Source of the DNA: Listeria cornellensis FSL F6-0969
GTDB lineage: Bacteria; Bacillota; Bacilli; Lactobacillales; Listeriaceae
Direction of reading: 5' to 3'
Length of the DNA: 40,290 bases
NCBI RefSeq assembly: GCF_000525855.1
Contig: NZ_AODE01000016.1
Span: 1 to 40,290 of the forward strand
Positions 12,128 to 20,204 of the stretch are shown in pieces (positions within the stretch are counted from its first letter, which is position 1; each line of letters begins with the position of its first letter). The position numbers and the translations under genes are program-made. Under the pieces are notes generated by a model that was given only the letters and a program-made list of their open reading frames with translations, did no database searches and had not been told where the DNA came from.

Positions 12128-12660
12128 TATGTTCCCCCCTTTTCATAAAACGTAAAAGTTATCCACAGATGGATAGAGCCGTGGATAAAGTTATACAGGG
12201 GTTGTTTAGAAGTTATCCACAAAGTAAAAGTTGACTGTGGATAAATAATGTTATCCCCAAATAATTTTCTATTCGACAATTGATATAATATCAGAAAAAC
12301 ATCACAATCGCAAGGGATTTCAAATTCTATCCACAAAGTTATGAAGATGTTGAGAAAAGATGTCCACAGGATATGAGCTTGTGCATAACTTGTGAATGAG
12401 GACGGGATAAAAAAATATACGAAAAACAGTTATCCACAAGTGATTGTGGTTAACTATCGTAAATTGTGCATAACTTTTCAGTATATTTAAGAGTTATCCA
12501 CAGAAAAAGTGGGTTTTTGAGTATTTATCTACACTTTTCATGATTATCCACAAGAAAAGAAGAAGTAGAAAAACTTCAAAAAAAATTTTTAAAAATAGCT
12601 ATATATCAGTTTGGAAATATGGTATTATGGAAGATAGAGTTTTTATATTCTACCTTGTTC
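12128..12660. other. oriC: oriC DnaA-box cluster upstream of dnaA
   Basis: Perfect TTATCCACA boxes lie at 12159-12167, 12213-12221, 12430-12438, 12494-12502 and 12544-12552, and an inverse TGTGGATAA at 12236-12244. Degenerate boxes include CGTGGATAA 12180-12188, TTATCCCCA 12251-12259, CTATCCACA 12327-12335 and TGTGGTTAA 12445-12453. No gene is present. The region also carries the dnaA promoter, so DnaA autoregulation is likely. Confidence 0.95.
12285..12313 (-). promoter_or_regulatory. Likely dnaA promoter
   Basis: On the minus strand TTGCGA (12313-12308), 17 nt, then TATTAT (12290-12285). It points toward dnaA and is surrounded by DnaA boxes. Confidence 0.7.
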
Positions 12661-12670
12661 CGAAGTATTA

Positions 12671-12699
12671 TTGACAAATCCGATATATTTCTGTACAAT
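12671..12699 (+). promoter_or_regulatory. rpmH promoter (sigma-A type)
   Basis: TTGACA at 12671-12676, a 17-nt spacer and TACAAT at 12694-12699, about 60 bp upstream of the rpmH start. Confidence 0.88.
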
Positions 12700-12757
12700 G
12701 TCTAAGACTGTCTATACGAGTTAATTTGTAATAGACCCTTACTAGGAGGTGTAATTA

Positions 12758-12893
12758 ATGAAAAGAACATACCAACCAAGCAAGCGTAAAAGAAAAAAAA
12801 GTACATGGTTTCCGTCAACGTATGAGTTCTAAAAACGGACGTAGAGTTTTAGCTAGTCGTCGTCGTAAAGGAAGAAAAGTTTTATCTGCGTAG
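12758..12893 (+). CDS. rpmH: Ribosomal protein bL34 (single-base frameshift in the assembly)
   Basis: This is a 44-residue, highly basic protein of the large ribosomal subunit. It is preceded by AGGAGGTG at 12744-12751. It opens [14 protein letters not shown], then the frame breaks in a run of eight A (12793-12800). With seven A it continues [20 protein letters not shown] and ends [10 protein letters not shown], a canonical L34. The locus is 136 nt where 135 are needed. Loss of L34 is seriously harmful in bacteria, so the extra base is almost certainly an error. It lies in the conserved rpmH-rnpA-yidC-jag order. Confidence 0.95.
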
Positions 12894-12924
12894 ACCACTG
12901 AAAAAGACTCAGTGGTTTTTTTTT
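12894..12924 (+). terminator. Terminator or attenuator after rpmH
   Basis: ACCACTGA (12894-12901) and TCAGTGGT (12909-12916) form a perfect 8-bp stem followed by eight or more T. It starts at the base after the rpmH stop, so rnpA either has its own promoter or depends on read-through. Confidence 0.9.
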
Positions 12925-12944
12925 AATTTCAGGCAGAGTGAACC

Positions 12945-12991
12945 GTTAATCTATCAGTCACTTCCTATATAGGAGATGCTGATAGATTAAC
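12945..12991 (+). other. Long hairpin in the rnpA leader
   Basis: GTTAATCTATCAG (12945-12957) pairs perfectly with CTGATAGATTAAC (12979-12991). The 21-nt loop contains the palindrome TCCTATATAGGA (12963-12974). There is no T-run, so it is not a terminator. It sits about 46 bp upstream of the rnpA start and may stabilise or process the mRNA. Confidence 0.7.
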
Positions 12992-13037
12992 TGGGATGCA
13001 TGTGTTAAAGATAATCTGATTAGAAGATGGAGATTTT

Positions 13038-13391
13038 ATGAAAAAAGCATATCGAATTAAAAAAGATGATGAGTTTCAACGCGTATTTAAAAAAGGGAAG
13101 TCGTTTGCGAATCGCCAATTTGTCGTTTACATATTTAAAAGGGAAGATTTGGCGCATTTTCGAATTGGGCTTTCTGTGAGTAAAAAAATTGGAAACGCTG
13201 TCGTACGTAATCGTATTAAACGATGTATTCGGCAATCCTTTCATGAACTGAACGAGCAAATTGCTTCAGGTTATGACTATATTATTATCGCCAGGAAACC
13301 GGCGGCCAATATGGATTTTCATGAGATCAAGAAAAGTTTGATGCATGTTTTGAAATTATCAAGAGTTTTGAAGCAGCCTCAGAAAAAGTAG
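13038..13391 (+). CDS. rnpA: Ribonuclease P protein component
   Basis: Protein subunit of RNase P, which matures tRNA 5' ends together with the M1-type RNA (not in this window). It is 117 residues. The opening [23 protein letters not shown] and the RNR signature in [17 protein letters not shown] are diagnostic. The start has a GGAG ribosome binding site. It lies downstream of rpmH and 42 bp upstream of yidC. Confidence 0.97.
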   Translation: MKKAYRIKKDDEFQRVFKKGKSFANRQFVVYIFKREDLAHFRIGLSVSKKIGNAVVRNRIKRCIRQSFHELNEQIASGYDYIIIARKPAANMDFHEIKKSLMHVLKLSRVLKQPQKK

Positions 13392-13433
13392 TTTCATGAG
13401 AAGAATACAGGCGGAGAGTGGAGGTAGCACTAT

Positions 13434-14297
13434 TTGAAGAAGAAAATGAGTTTGAAGAAGAAGTTGCTCTTTGCGGGGCTAATGATGGGAATGCTAGCAG
13501 TTTTAGCAGGATGTGGTATTTCGACTGACCCAATCACATCGGAGTCAACAGGATTTTGGAGTCATTATATTGTCTATCCATTATCACAAGTAATTATCTG
13601 GTTTGCAGAACTATTTGGTGGCAACTACGCGATGGGGATTATCATGACAACCGTTGCGATTAGACTGCTGATCATGCCATTAATGATCAAACAGCTGAAG
13701 AGCCAAAAAGCAATGACAGCAATGCAACCGCAAATCAAAGAACTACAAGAAAAGTACAAATCAAAAGACAACGAGACGAAACAAAAATTACAACAAGAAA
13801 CGATGCGCTTATACCAAGAAAACAATGCAAATCCAATGATGGGTTGTTTACCGTTATTGATTCAAATGCCGATTTTACTTGGGTTCTACCAAGCGATTAG
13901 TCGAACAGCGGAGATTAAGACGCAAGATTTCTTGTGGATGACACTCGGCGATAAAGATCCGTACTTCATTTTGCCAATTTTAGCAGCATTGACGACGTTT
14001 ATTTCTTCTAAATTGTCGATGATGGGCCAAACGCAACAAAATAAATCGATGAACATGATTATCTACTTCATGCCATTGATGATCCTTTTTGCGGGTATCA
14101 GTTTACCGTCAGCACTAGCACTTTACTGGGTTGTCGGAAACGTATTCACGATTTTCCAAACGATGTTAATTAATAATCCATTCAAGGCGAAACGAGAAGC
14201 TGCGGCTTTAGAAGAAACCAAGAAGGAAGAAGAAAGACTTAAAAAGAAAGCAGCGACAATGTCTGCATCGAAAAAGGGAGGTAAGAAAAGAAAGTGA
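13434..14297 (+). CDS. yidC: Membrane protein insertase YidC/SpoIIIJ (lipoprotein)
   Basis: Inserts membrane proteins alone or with SecYEG. It is 287 residues with a TTG start at 13434 (ribosome binding site GGAGG, 9 nt spacing). The lipoprotein signal peptide ends in the lipobox LAGC, so the N-terminal Cys would be lipidated. Five membrane segments follow, with the hydrophilic-groove Arg in TTVAIRLLIMPLMIKQLKSQK and a coiled charged hairpin (ELQEKYKSKDNETKQKLQQ). The C-terminal tail is strongly basic and ends GGKKRK. It overlaps jag by four bases (GTGA), so translation is coupled. Confidence 0.97.
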   Translation: MKKKMSLKKKLLFAGLMMGMLAVLAGCGISTDPITSESTGFWSHYIVYPLSQVIIWFAELFGGNYAMGIIMTTVAIRLLIMPLMIKQLKSQKAMTAMQPQIKELQEKYKSKDNETKQKLQQETMRLYQENNANPMMGCLPLLIQMPILLGFYQAISRTAEIKTQDFLWMTLGDKDPYFILPILAALTTFISSKLSMMGQTQQNKSMNMIIYFMPLMILFAGISLPSALALYWVVGNVFTIFQTMLINNPFKAKREAAALEETKKEEERLKKKAATMSASKKGGKKRK

Positions 14298-14914
14298 GAG
14301 ATATAACTGCGCAAGGCCAAACCGTTGAAGAAGCAATTCAAAACGCGTTGAAGGACTTAGGCACAACGCGGGAAAAAGTAGACGTGGAAATCATGGACGC
14401 TGGTAAAAAAGGTATTTTCGGGATTGGTTCAAGGCTCGCGATGGTCAAGGTCATCGAGAAGAGCAATCAAATCGAAACGGCCGTCCAGTACGTGATGGAT
14501 GTGGCTACAAAAATGGGGGCTGAGGTCTCCGTTGATGTCTCTGAAAAAGGTAAGGAAGTCAGCATTCAAGTGTCAGGCAACAATCTAGGTTTGCTGATTG
14601 GAAAACATGGTCAAACGCTAAACGCATTGCAATATTTGACGCAACTGATTGCTAACAAAGATACGACGCAATTCAAAAATGTTGTCGTGAACGTTGGCGA
14701 TTACCGAGAACGCCGTGATGAAACACTGACTTTATTAGCTAAAAAAATGGCGGATAAAACAGTGAAAACGCGCCGAGTTGTTCATTTGGAGCCAATGCCT
14801 TCGTTTGAACGGAAGACAATTCATGCGATTTTGAGCGAAGATAAGCGTGTGGAAACACATTCGGAAGGTCGCGAACCATATCGTTATATTGTAATCAAAT
14901 CTGTAAAAGGCTGA
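14294..14914 (+). CDS. jag: Jag/KhpB RNA-binding protein (Jag_N-KH-R3H)
   Basis: This is 206 residues and starts at GTG 14294, inside the yidC stop. The N-terminal Jag domain shows TVEEAIQNALKDLGTTREKVDVEIMDAGKKGIFGIG. The KH domain carries GKHGQTLNALQYL, with the GxxG loop as GKHG, and the R3H domain shows the Arg/His signature toward PMPSFERKTIHAIL. The family (KhpB/EloR) binds RNA and influences cell elongation. A bidirectional terminator follows, then the convergent pnkp gene. Confidence 0.95.
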   Translation: MRDITAQGQTVEEAIQNALKDLGTTREKVDVEIMDAGKKGIFGIGSRLAMVKVIEKSNQIETAVQYVMDVATKMGAEVSVDVSEKGKEVSIQVSGNNLGLLIGKHGQTLNALQYLTQLIANKDTTQFKNVVVNVGDYRERRDETLTLLAKKMADKTVKTRRVVHLEPMPSFERKTIHAILSEDKRVETHSEGREPYRYIVIKSVKG

Positions 14915-14922
14915 AAAAAGAA

Positions 14923-14961
14923 GCTTCTCCGAGAAAAAAATCGGAAAAGCTTCTTTTTTTT
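14923..14961. terminator. Bidirectional terminator between jag and pnkp
   Basis: The stem AAGCTTCTCCGA against TCGGAAAAGCTT (one mismatch), with an A-rich loop, is flanked by six A on the left and eight T on the right. It can therefore end both the jag (+) and pnkp (-) transcripts. Confidence 0.92.
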
Positions 14962-14964
14962 CAG

Positions 14965-14980
14965 TGTTTCACGTGAAACA
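14965..14980. other. parS: parS centromere-like site 1
   Basis: TGTTTCACGTGAAACA is a perfect 16-bp palindrome matching the ParB/Spo0J parS consensus (TGTTNCACGTGAAACA). It lies 1 bp beyond the pnkp stop. ParB would load here to organise the origin region for segregation. Confidence 0.93.
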
Positions 14981-14981
14981 T

Positions 14982-17532
14982 TTATAAGCGTGGATCAATA
15001 TCACGTTCTTTTTCGACTTCGAATAACAGGTTTGCTGCGGTTTCATTGAACGATTTATTTGTCGGTGAGATTTCTGTCCACTTTGTTGCTAGTAATTTAG
15101 AACCCAGAGACCATTCGTTAATGGAGGTTCGAAGCTTTTTGTTGATGCTTTTTTGTTTGATAAGTTTGTTGAATTTGTGTGGGAACTGGAAGTCGTACCC
15201 ATAAATAATAGATAGGTAGTCCATATTTCGAACCTTCATGTAAGGCGCGATGTGTGGGCTTAGTTTTTCAGGTTTGATTACGATACCTTCCATTTTGTTT
15301 GTGGTGGTGATGGTTGAAAAATATTTCTCAGCGATGGTCAGAAAGTCGGGATGTGTGAGATCTAGCAACACGAAAGTATCGTCATTTAAAAAGCGATACA
15401 TTTCAGAGGTCGGCCACGCTGGGATTTGCTCTGTGCTGTCTTGATAAATTATTTTTAGTAAGGAAAAGGCTTTGTAATCAAGATCGGATTCAGCTGCGTA
15501 AATGTCTAGTTGCTGTTTGTAAGTGCCAAGAGCTTCTCGATGCTGTGCTAAATGTGTGTATGTTTGCTTGATTTGATGCAATGGTTTGTAGTTTTGATAG
15601 AGTCGTGAGCTGTATTTCTCGTTTAATTGCTTTTTTGTGAGTTGGGTTTGATCGGTTTCAAAATCAGTTGTGTCATATTCTGTGATGAGTTGCATGAGAC
15701 TTTCATCAAAACCATGGGCTTGCAAAAAGGCTAACTCGGTTTCCAGCGCGGTTTGGATTGGCTGGAATTGTTTTTCGATAAGTTCCTTGCCGAGTGCTTG
15801 CCATGGGAGTAGTTCGCCGTCTAGGATGAGCATTTGAATTTTGTTTTGTTCCATGTATTCTGCAAATCGATTGTGCAAGGATTGGTAAATTGGCAACAAG
15901 TCAATATGAGTTATTTTGAAGCCATTTCGACTGACTGCGAAACTATGTTTTGTATTTTTATGCAAATAGATGTTGCAGCGCGAACCCATATATTTTGGTT
16001 GTAGGACGACATGAGAAGTACCTTTTTCGGCAAAATAGTGTAGCCCTTTTTTCTAAGGATTCTAGATTGTTGGTTGCTAGGTCCTTTGGTGCGGGTGACA
16101 TGGTTCCAGAGATGAAGTTGATTTTATTTTCGCTGATATAGTGTAATCTTCTTAGGGATTCTGTATCGAGTTCGGAAATTTGAACGGTTTGTTCGCGTTT
16201 GAAAAGGATCGGAAGTTCTCCAGCGAGTTGCTGATTTTCGGACCGAACGGATTTGTACACTGGTTTTCGATATTTTAAGGTTACGGCTGTCAGTTCATTG
16301 CCATGGGCGCATCCAGTATCTAGATGTAACTTATTTTTAATGCGAAATGCTTGTTTTGCAGCTACGTGACCGAAAATATGGTATGGATAATTATTCACGG
16401 CTTCGTTTTCTAGGAATGCTAGTTGTTCTTGGACGGGTTTTGTCCGATCTAGATGGAAATTTCGCTGATGACGCATGGAGTTTCCGTCGAGTTTACCAAT
16501 ATATTTATTTTGGCATGGTGAATGGGTGACATAAAAGGATGCGGTTTCTTCGCCAATGTAGCGGTAAAATGGTTGTGCTAGTTGGAAAAGTTGTTCGAAT
16601 TTTGAGAAGAGCTCTGGGTCCGCGACAAGGTCTGGAATCGAGTCGAAATAATTATCGACAATTTCTTGATTTGCGCCTTTAATTTCGCCTAAAATATATT
16701 TATGAACAAAGTTTTCATGATTTCCGAGTACAAATAGGAAATATTGCTGATTTTCGTATAGAAATTCGGTGATTTCGCGTGTATTTTTACCTTTATCAAT
16801 CCAATCGCCGACAAGTATGAGTTTATGCGGGCTGTGAATGATTTTATTGTTCTCGATTTTGCAACCCAGTTTGTGTAGAAGTGATTGTAGTTCGCTCGTA
16901 CATTCGTGGACATCGCCAATCATCGTGTAGGTCTCGTTTGTTGGAAGGAGTGTGTCAAAGAATGATGTTTTATTCAGGATGTTGACTTTATAATCCGTGA
17001 AATTTTTAGCTCGAATCCGGTGAATGTGATGGTAGTGTTCACGCGCGATATTTGGTAAGATTTCTTTTTTTAGGCGTGTAACATGGTTGGAAATCAGTTT
17101 TTTGGAGCGCTCGCTGGCGTAATAATCGTCGCGATCACGGTAGTCAAAAAGGATAACTTCAACATGATAATTGTTATTTTTGGCTGTTTCACGAACTTTT
17201 TCGCGGAAATCAGCGGTTAGCCCAGTTGTGTCTAAAACCACAAATTCGGCGTTGATTGGGAATTTTGTGACCATATCTAGTTTTTTGAATAAGAGTTCAA
17301 ATGTTTGGTCACTCGCTTCAAGCATAATTTGGGCATATTTATCGTGATTTTGACCGAGGATTTCTTGGCGAATCGCGTCGGATGACAAATATTGAACATT
17401 CGCATGAAAATTCTTGTCGGGCTCGGAAAATTGAAGTTGAGGTATTAAAGTTTCCTGTGCAAAAGTAGATTTTCCACATTCTGTTGGGCCGACAAGCAGG
17501 AAAATGGTGTGTAGTTGTGTATTTAGTTCCAT
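14982..17532 (-). CDS. pnkp: Bacterial Pnkp: RNA 5'-kinase / 2',3'-phosphatase / ligase (frameshift in assembly)
   Basis: Three-domain RNA repair enzyme, 849 residues once the frame is restored (C. thermocellum Pnkp is about 870). The N-terminal polynucleotide kinase has P-loop GPTECGKST with Lys21 and Ser22, and SSDAIRQ with Asp52 and Arg55. The central calcineurin-like phosphatase has GDVHE (206-210), GDWIDKG (242-248), GNHEN (270-274), then THSP and FGHV. The C-terminal ligase has nucleotidyl-transferase motifs PKYMGSR, LLILDGELLPW, GIVIKPEKLSPHIAPYMKVR and YLSIIYG. The frame breaks in a run of six T at 16047-16052. With five it reads LHYFAEKGTSHVVLQPKYMGSR. The start at 17532 has ribosome binding site AGGAGGT inside the end of hen1, and the genes are 1 nt apart. 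The complex heals and seals RNAs cut by ribotoxins. Confidence 0.94.
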
Positions 17533-17533
17533 A

Positions 17534-18793
17534 TTATACCTCCTTCTTTCGTAAAATGGCGCCTTGTGTTGTATGAATGCTATTTACAGCATCACCAATC
17601 GCGTGAAATTCAATTGAAATAGTTTTTTCGTCGAGGATTTCCATCAACCAAGTCTGAAACTCTGCGGTACTCATTTCCCAATCATGATCATCGTGTCGAA
17701 AGCCTTCCAAGCCGTAAAACGTATTGAACTCGCTGTTTGGTGTCGTGATAATGAGTGTATCAAAATCGATATGCTGGATAATTTTTCGGATGAGCTTTTT
17801 CGCCATTTTAATAGGCATATGTTCGATGACTTCCGTTAAAATCACGTCGACTTTCTCAGCGGGACTATTGTCTAGGAAAATTTCCAGCGAGGAGTAGGTG
17901 ATAATATTGTCGAGCTCTTTCTTCGCAGCCTTCTTGTTCGTAATAAGCAGCATCTCAGGATCGATATCAATGGCATAATAATCGAGCTTCGTTTTCTCTG
18001 CGAATGGGATAGCGTAAAAACCTTCACCGCAACCGATATCTACAATTACTTTATCAAAAGAGAGCTGATTTGCGATGAAATTCCGTCTTTGAAGGGCAGT
18101 GCTGCCGAAATCAAACTGGATATTGTAGCGATTCGTTGTTTCCAATTCGGATTTGAACTGATTAAATAATTTGCGTGTTGTTAGGAAATTATGCACGAAA
18201 AGGTTACGAATGTAGAAAGGCGGATCAGTGATTTGAACGCTTTTAATATATTTTCTTAGTAAATCATCGGTCACATCTAAGTGTTCTTGACTGAAACCGG
18301 CGAAAAATAGGCAAAAAAGGTTCGAAATATGGATTAAATCATAAAGACTAGACTTGGTGGAAATCGTCACGGCCCAGTTTTTATCAGACAGATGCTCAAC
18401 TTCAAAGGTATAGTCCGGCATGTACTTTTGAAAGAATTCGACGTAGTGAATCCGGCGAATGTAGAGCATATTAATGTGGAATTGGTGTGTGAATCCAGGT
18501 AAATCACGCGAATCGGGTTCCTTCAATGAAAAGAACTCACTCAAAGCATTTAACGGGAAAATATTCGAATTATAGCGAGATAGATTCAGGTATTCAAAGT
18601 TTTCATCGCGATATTTTTTATAGGATATCTCATTATCAGCGTCTTTGAAATAAACGTTATAAGTGTCTGGCGTGGAATACCAGCCGTGTGCGATGCCTTT
18701 GCGCATTTGCCGGAGCATCATGCCTGACTCGGGATTCTTCTTAATAAGGAAAGAAAAATCGGGATTGGTCGATGTTACTTGAATAATTGCCAT
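17534..18793 (-). CDS. hen1: Hen1 3'-terminal RNA ribose 2'-O-methyltransferase
   Basis: Partner of Pnkp. It methylates the 2'-OH at the 3' end of cleaved RNA before ligation, so the mended site resists a second cut. It is 419 residues from MAIIQVTSTNPDF (ribosome binding site AAAGGAG). A longer frame to 18853 would translate the parS site and is rejected. The N-terminal half (about 1-220) is the bacterial-specific domain known to activate Pnkp ligase. The C-terminal SAM methyltransferase has motif I VDIGCGEGFYAIPF (251-264), acidic YAIDIDPE, and the metal-binding EVIEHM (Glu321, Glu324, His325) with FRHDDHDWE (His367/His370). First gene of the operon. Confidence 0.94.
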   Translation of the reverse strand: MAIIQVTSTNPDFSFLIKKNPESGMMLRQMRKGIAHGWYSTPDTYNVYFKDADNEISYKKYRDENFEYLNLSRYNSNIFPLNALSEFFSLKEPDSRDLPGFTHQFHINMLYIRRIHYVEFFQKYMPDYTFEVEHLSDKNWAVTISTKSSLYDLIHISNLFCLFFAGFSQEHLDVTDDLLRKYIKSVQITDPPFYIRNLFVHNFLTTRKLFNQFKSELETTNRYNIQFDFGSTALQRRNFIANQLSFDKVIVDIGCGEGFYAIPFAEKTKLDYYAIDIDPEMLLITNKKAAKKELDNIITYSSLEIFLDNSPAEKVDVILTEVIEHMPIKMAKKLIRKIIQHIDFDTLIITTPNSEFNTFYGLEGFRHDDHDWEMSTAEFQTWLMEILDEKTISIEFHAIGDAVNSIHTTQGAILRKKEV

Positions 18794-18824
18794 GTTATTG
18801 CTCCTTTTATGTCTCGCATCCTGA

Positions 18825-18840
18825 TGTTTCACGTGAAACA
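18825..18840. other. parS: parS site 2, in the hen1 leader
   Basis: Perfect TGTTTCACGTGAAACA, 31 bp upstream of the hen1 ATG and downstream of its promoter. ParB bound here could affect hen1-pnkp expression. Confidence 0.93.
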
Positions 18841-18875
18841 TTCTTTGTGCCAATAAGACATATTTCTATAAAGTA

Positions 18876-18904
18876 ACATTAAGGTAAGCGCTTGTTTTTG
18901 TCAA
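18876..18904 (-). promoter_or_regulatory. hen1-pnkp promoter
   Basis: On the minus strand TTGACA (18904-18899), 17 nt, then TAATGT (18881-18876). The spacer contains the palindrome AAGCGCTT (about 18886-18893), only partly like a CcpA cre site. Confidence 0.65.
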
Positions 18905-18951
18905 TACCGTGAAATATGCATGGAATGTGCGAAATATTACATAAATAAAGG

Positions 18952-18980
18952 TTTACAATTTCATGATTTAGAGGTATATA
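18952..18980 (+). promoter_or_regulatory. Aquaporin promoter
   Basis: TTTACA (18952-18957), 17 nt, TATATA (18975-18980). It is divergent from the hen1 promoter. Confidence 0.6.
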
Positions 18981-19015
18981 TAATAAGTATGTAATTTTCA
19001 AAAGGAGGAGAACAC

Positions 19016-19681
19016 ATGAGTAAGAAATTATTTGCTGAATTTATCGGAACTTTTGTTTTGGTATTATTCGGTACTGGGACTGCTGTTTTAGGCGGCGGAA
19101 TTGAAGGAATTGGGACGCTTGGAATCGCGATGGCATTTGGTTTGTCAATCGTTGCGATGGCGTACAGCATTGGAACTATTTCTGGATGTCACGTGAATCC
19201 GGCTGTTTCCGTTGCGATGTTTTTAAACAAGAGAATTTCAGGTAGCGAGTTAGTAGGATATGTTGTGGCGCAAGTGGCTGGGGCGATTGTTGGTTCCGTT
19301 ACGTTGCTTTCATTCCTAAATCTTTCTGACATGTCTACTAAAAACTTAGGTCAAAATGGATTTGGAAATATCGGTGCAGGCGGCGCATTCTTGGTAGAAG
19401 CAATTTTAACTTTCGTATTTGTATTAGTTATTATCGTCGTTACTGGTAAAAAAGGAAATCCTGCTTTTGCTGGTTTAGTTATCGGTTTGACTTTAGTTTT
19501 AATTCACTTACTAGGCATTCCGTTGACAGGAACTTCTGTTAACCCGGCTCGTAGTATCGGTCCAGCTCTATTTGCTGGCGGTGAAGCTTTATCTCAATTA
19601 TGGGTGTTCATTGTAGCGCCTATCGTTGGTGGTTTAGTGGCTGCGATTGTTGGTAAATTTGCTATGGATAGCGAAAAATAA
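19016..19681 (+). CDS. MIP-family aquaporin (water-channel type)
   Basis: Six-helix membrane channel with two half-helices, 221 residues. The two NPA boxes are HVNPAVS near residue 62 and SVNPARS near residue 177. After the second box the sequence is NPARS as in AqpZ, not NPARD as in glycerol facilitators, so water is the likelier substrate. The ribosome binding site AAAGGAGGAG is strong and the gene has its own promoter and terminator. Confidence 0.92.
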   Translation: MSKKLFAEFIGTFVLVLFGTGTAVLGGGIEGIGTLGIAMAFGLSIVAMAYSIGTISGCHVNPAVSVAMFLNKRISGSELVGYVVAQVAGAIVGSVTLLSFLNLSDMSTKNLGQNGFGNIGAGGAFLVEAILTFVFVLVIIVVTGKKGNPAFAGLVIGLTLVLIHLLGIPLTGTSVNPARSIGPALFAGGEALSQLWVFIVAPIVGGLVAAIVGKFAMDSEK

Positions 19682-19696
19682 GTCGAATTTCGGAGG

Positions 19697-19734
19697 TATG
19701 ATGGTGGCGATTTGCTGTCATCATATCTTTTTTT
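19697..19734 (+). terminator. Terminator after aquaporin
   Basis: TATGATG (19697-19703) pairs with CATCATA (19719-19725), followed by TCTTTTTTT. Confidence 0.8.
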
Positions 19735-19743
19735 GTGATATAG

Positions 19744-19755
19744 TTGTCATGACAA
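19744..19755. promoter_or_regulatory. Candidate MarR operator
   Basis: TTGTCATGACAA is a perfect 12-bp palindrome, 26 bp upstream of the MarR-family gene. Position and symmetry suggest autoregulation of the marR-MFS operon; that is inference. Confidence 0.5.
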
Positions 19756-19781
19756 GTATTTTTAAAAAGAGGTGAATTGGG

Positions 19782-20204
19782 ATGCGGGATTTTTATGATG
19801 ATGTTACGTTTCGGACGAATGTGGTGGCGAGGAAGGCGAGTCTTGGATTGCAGCATGGGTTGGAGCGATTTGCTGTAACGCCGGAGCAGTGGTCGGTGTT
19901 GAATGTGGTGGATCAGAAAGCGCCGATTTCGCAGCGACATGTGGCGGAGTTAGTGGAGAAGGATGCGCCGACTGTGAATCGGATTATGGATGTACTCGTT
20001 CGGAAAAATTTGCTTGAAAAAGCGGTGGACAAGAAGGATCGGCGGATTACATTGTTGTCGTTATCTATGGAAGGAAAGCAAAAAGTGCAGCTGATTCGAA
20101 ATGTGGTGGAGGAGACGTGTTCGCATTTTTATCGGGGGATATCGGACACGGAACTTGGTGTGTATTTAAATGTTTTAGCGCGGATTGAAAATAATTTAGA
20201 GTGA
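19782..20204 (+). CDS. MarR-family transcriptional regulator
   Basis: Winged-helix dimeric repressor of 140 residues. The DNA-binding helix-turn-helix region is ISQRHVAELVEKDAPTVNRIMDVLVRKNLLEK, with the wing DKKDRRITLLSLSMEGKQ, the strongly conserved DxRxxxLxLTxxG region of the family. It overlaps the MFS transporter start by four bases, so it probably controls that exporter in response to a toxic ligand. The ligand is unknown. Confidence 0.92.
   Translation: MRDFYDDVTFRTNVVARKASLGLQHGLERFAVTPEQWSVLNVVDQKAPISQRHVAELVEKDAPTVNRIMDVLVRKNLLEKAVDKKDRRITLLSLSMEGKQKVQLIRNVVEETCSHFYRGISDTELGVYLNVLARIENNLE

Noticed and set aside
12127-12336. 69-codon minus-strand frame upstream of dnaA
   Set aside because: It consists mainly of repeated DnaA boxes and lies in the origin.
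18794-18853. Hen1 start 20 codons upstream
   Set aside because: It would translate through the parS site. The ATG at 18793 has AAAGGAG and a family-like N-terminus.
18886-18893. CcpA cre site in the hen1 promoter
   Set aside because: Only the AAGCGCTT core fits; the outer consensus positions do not match well.
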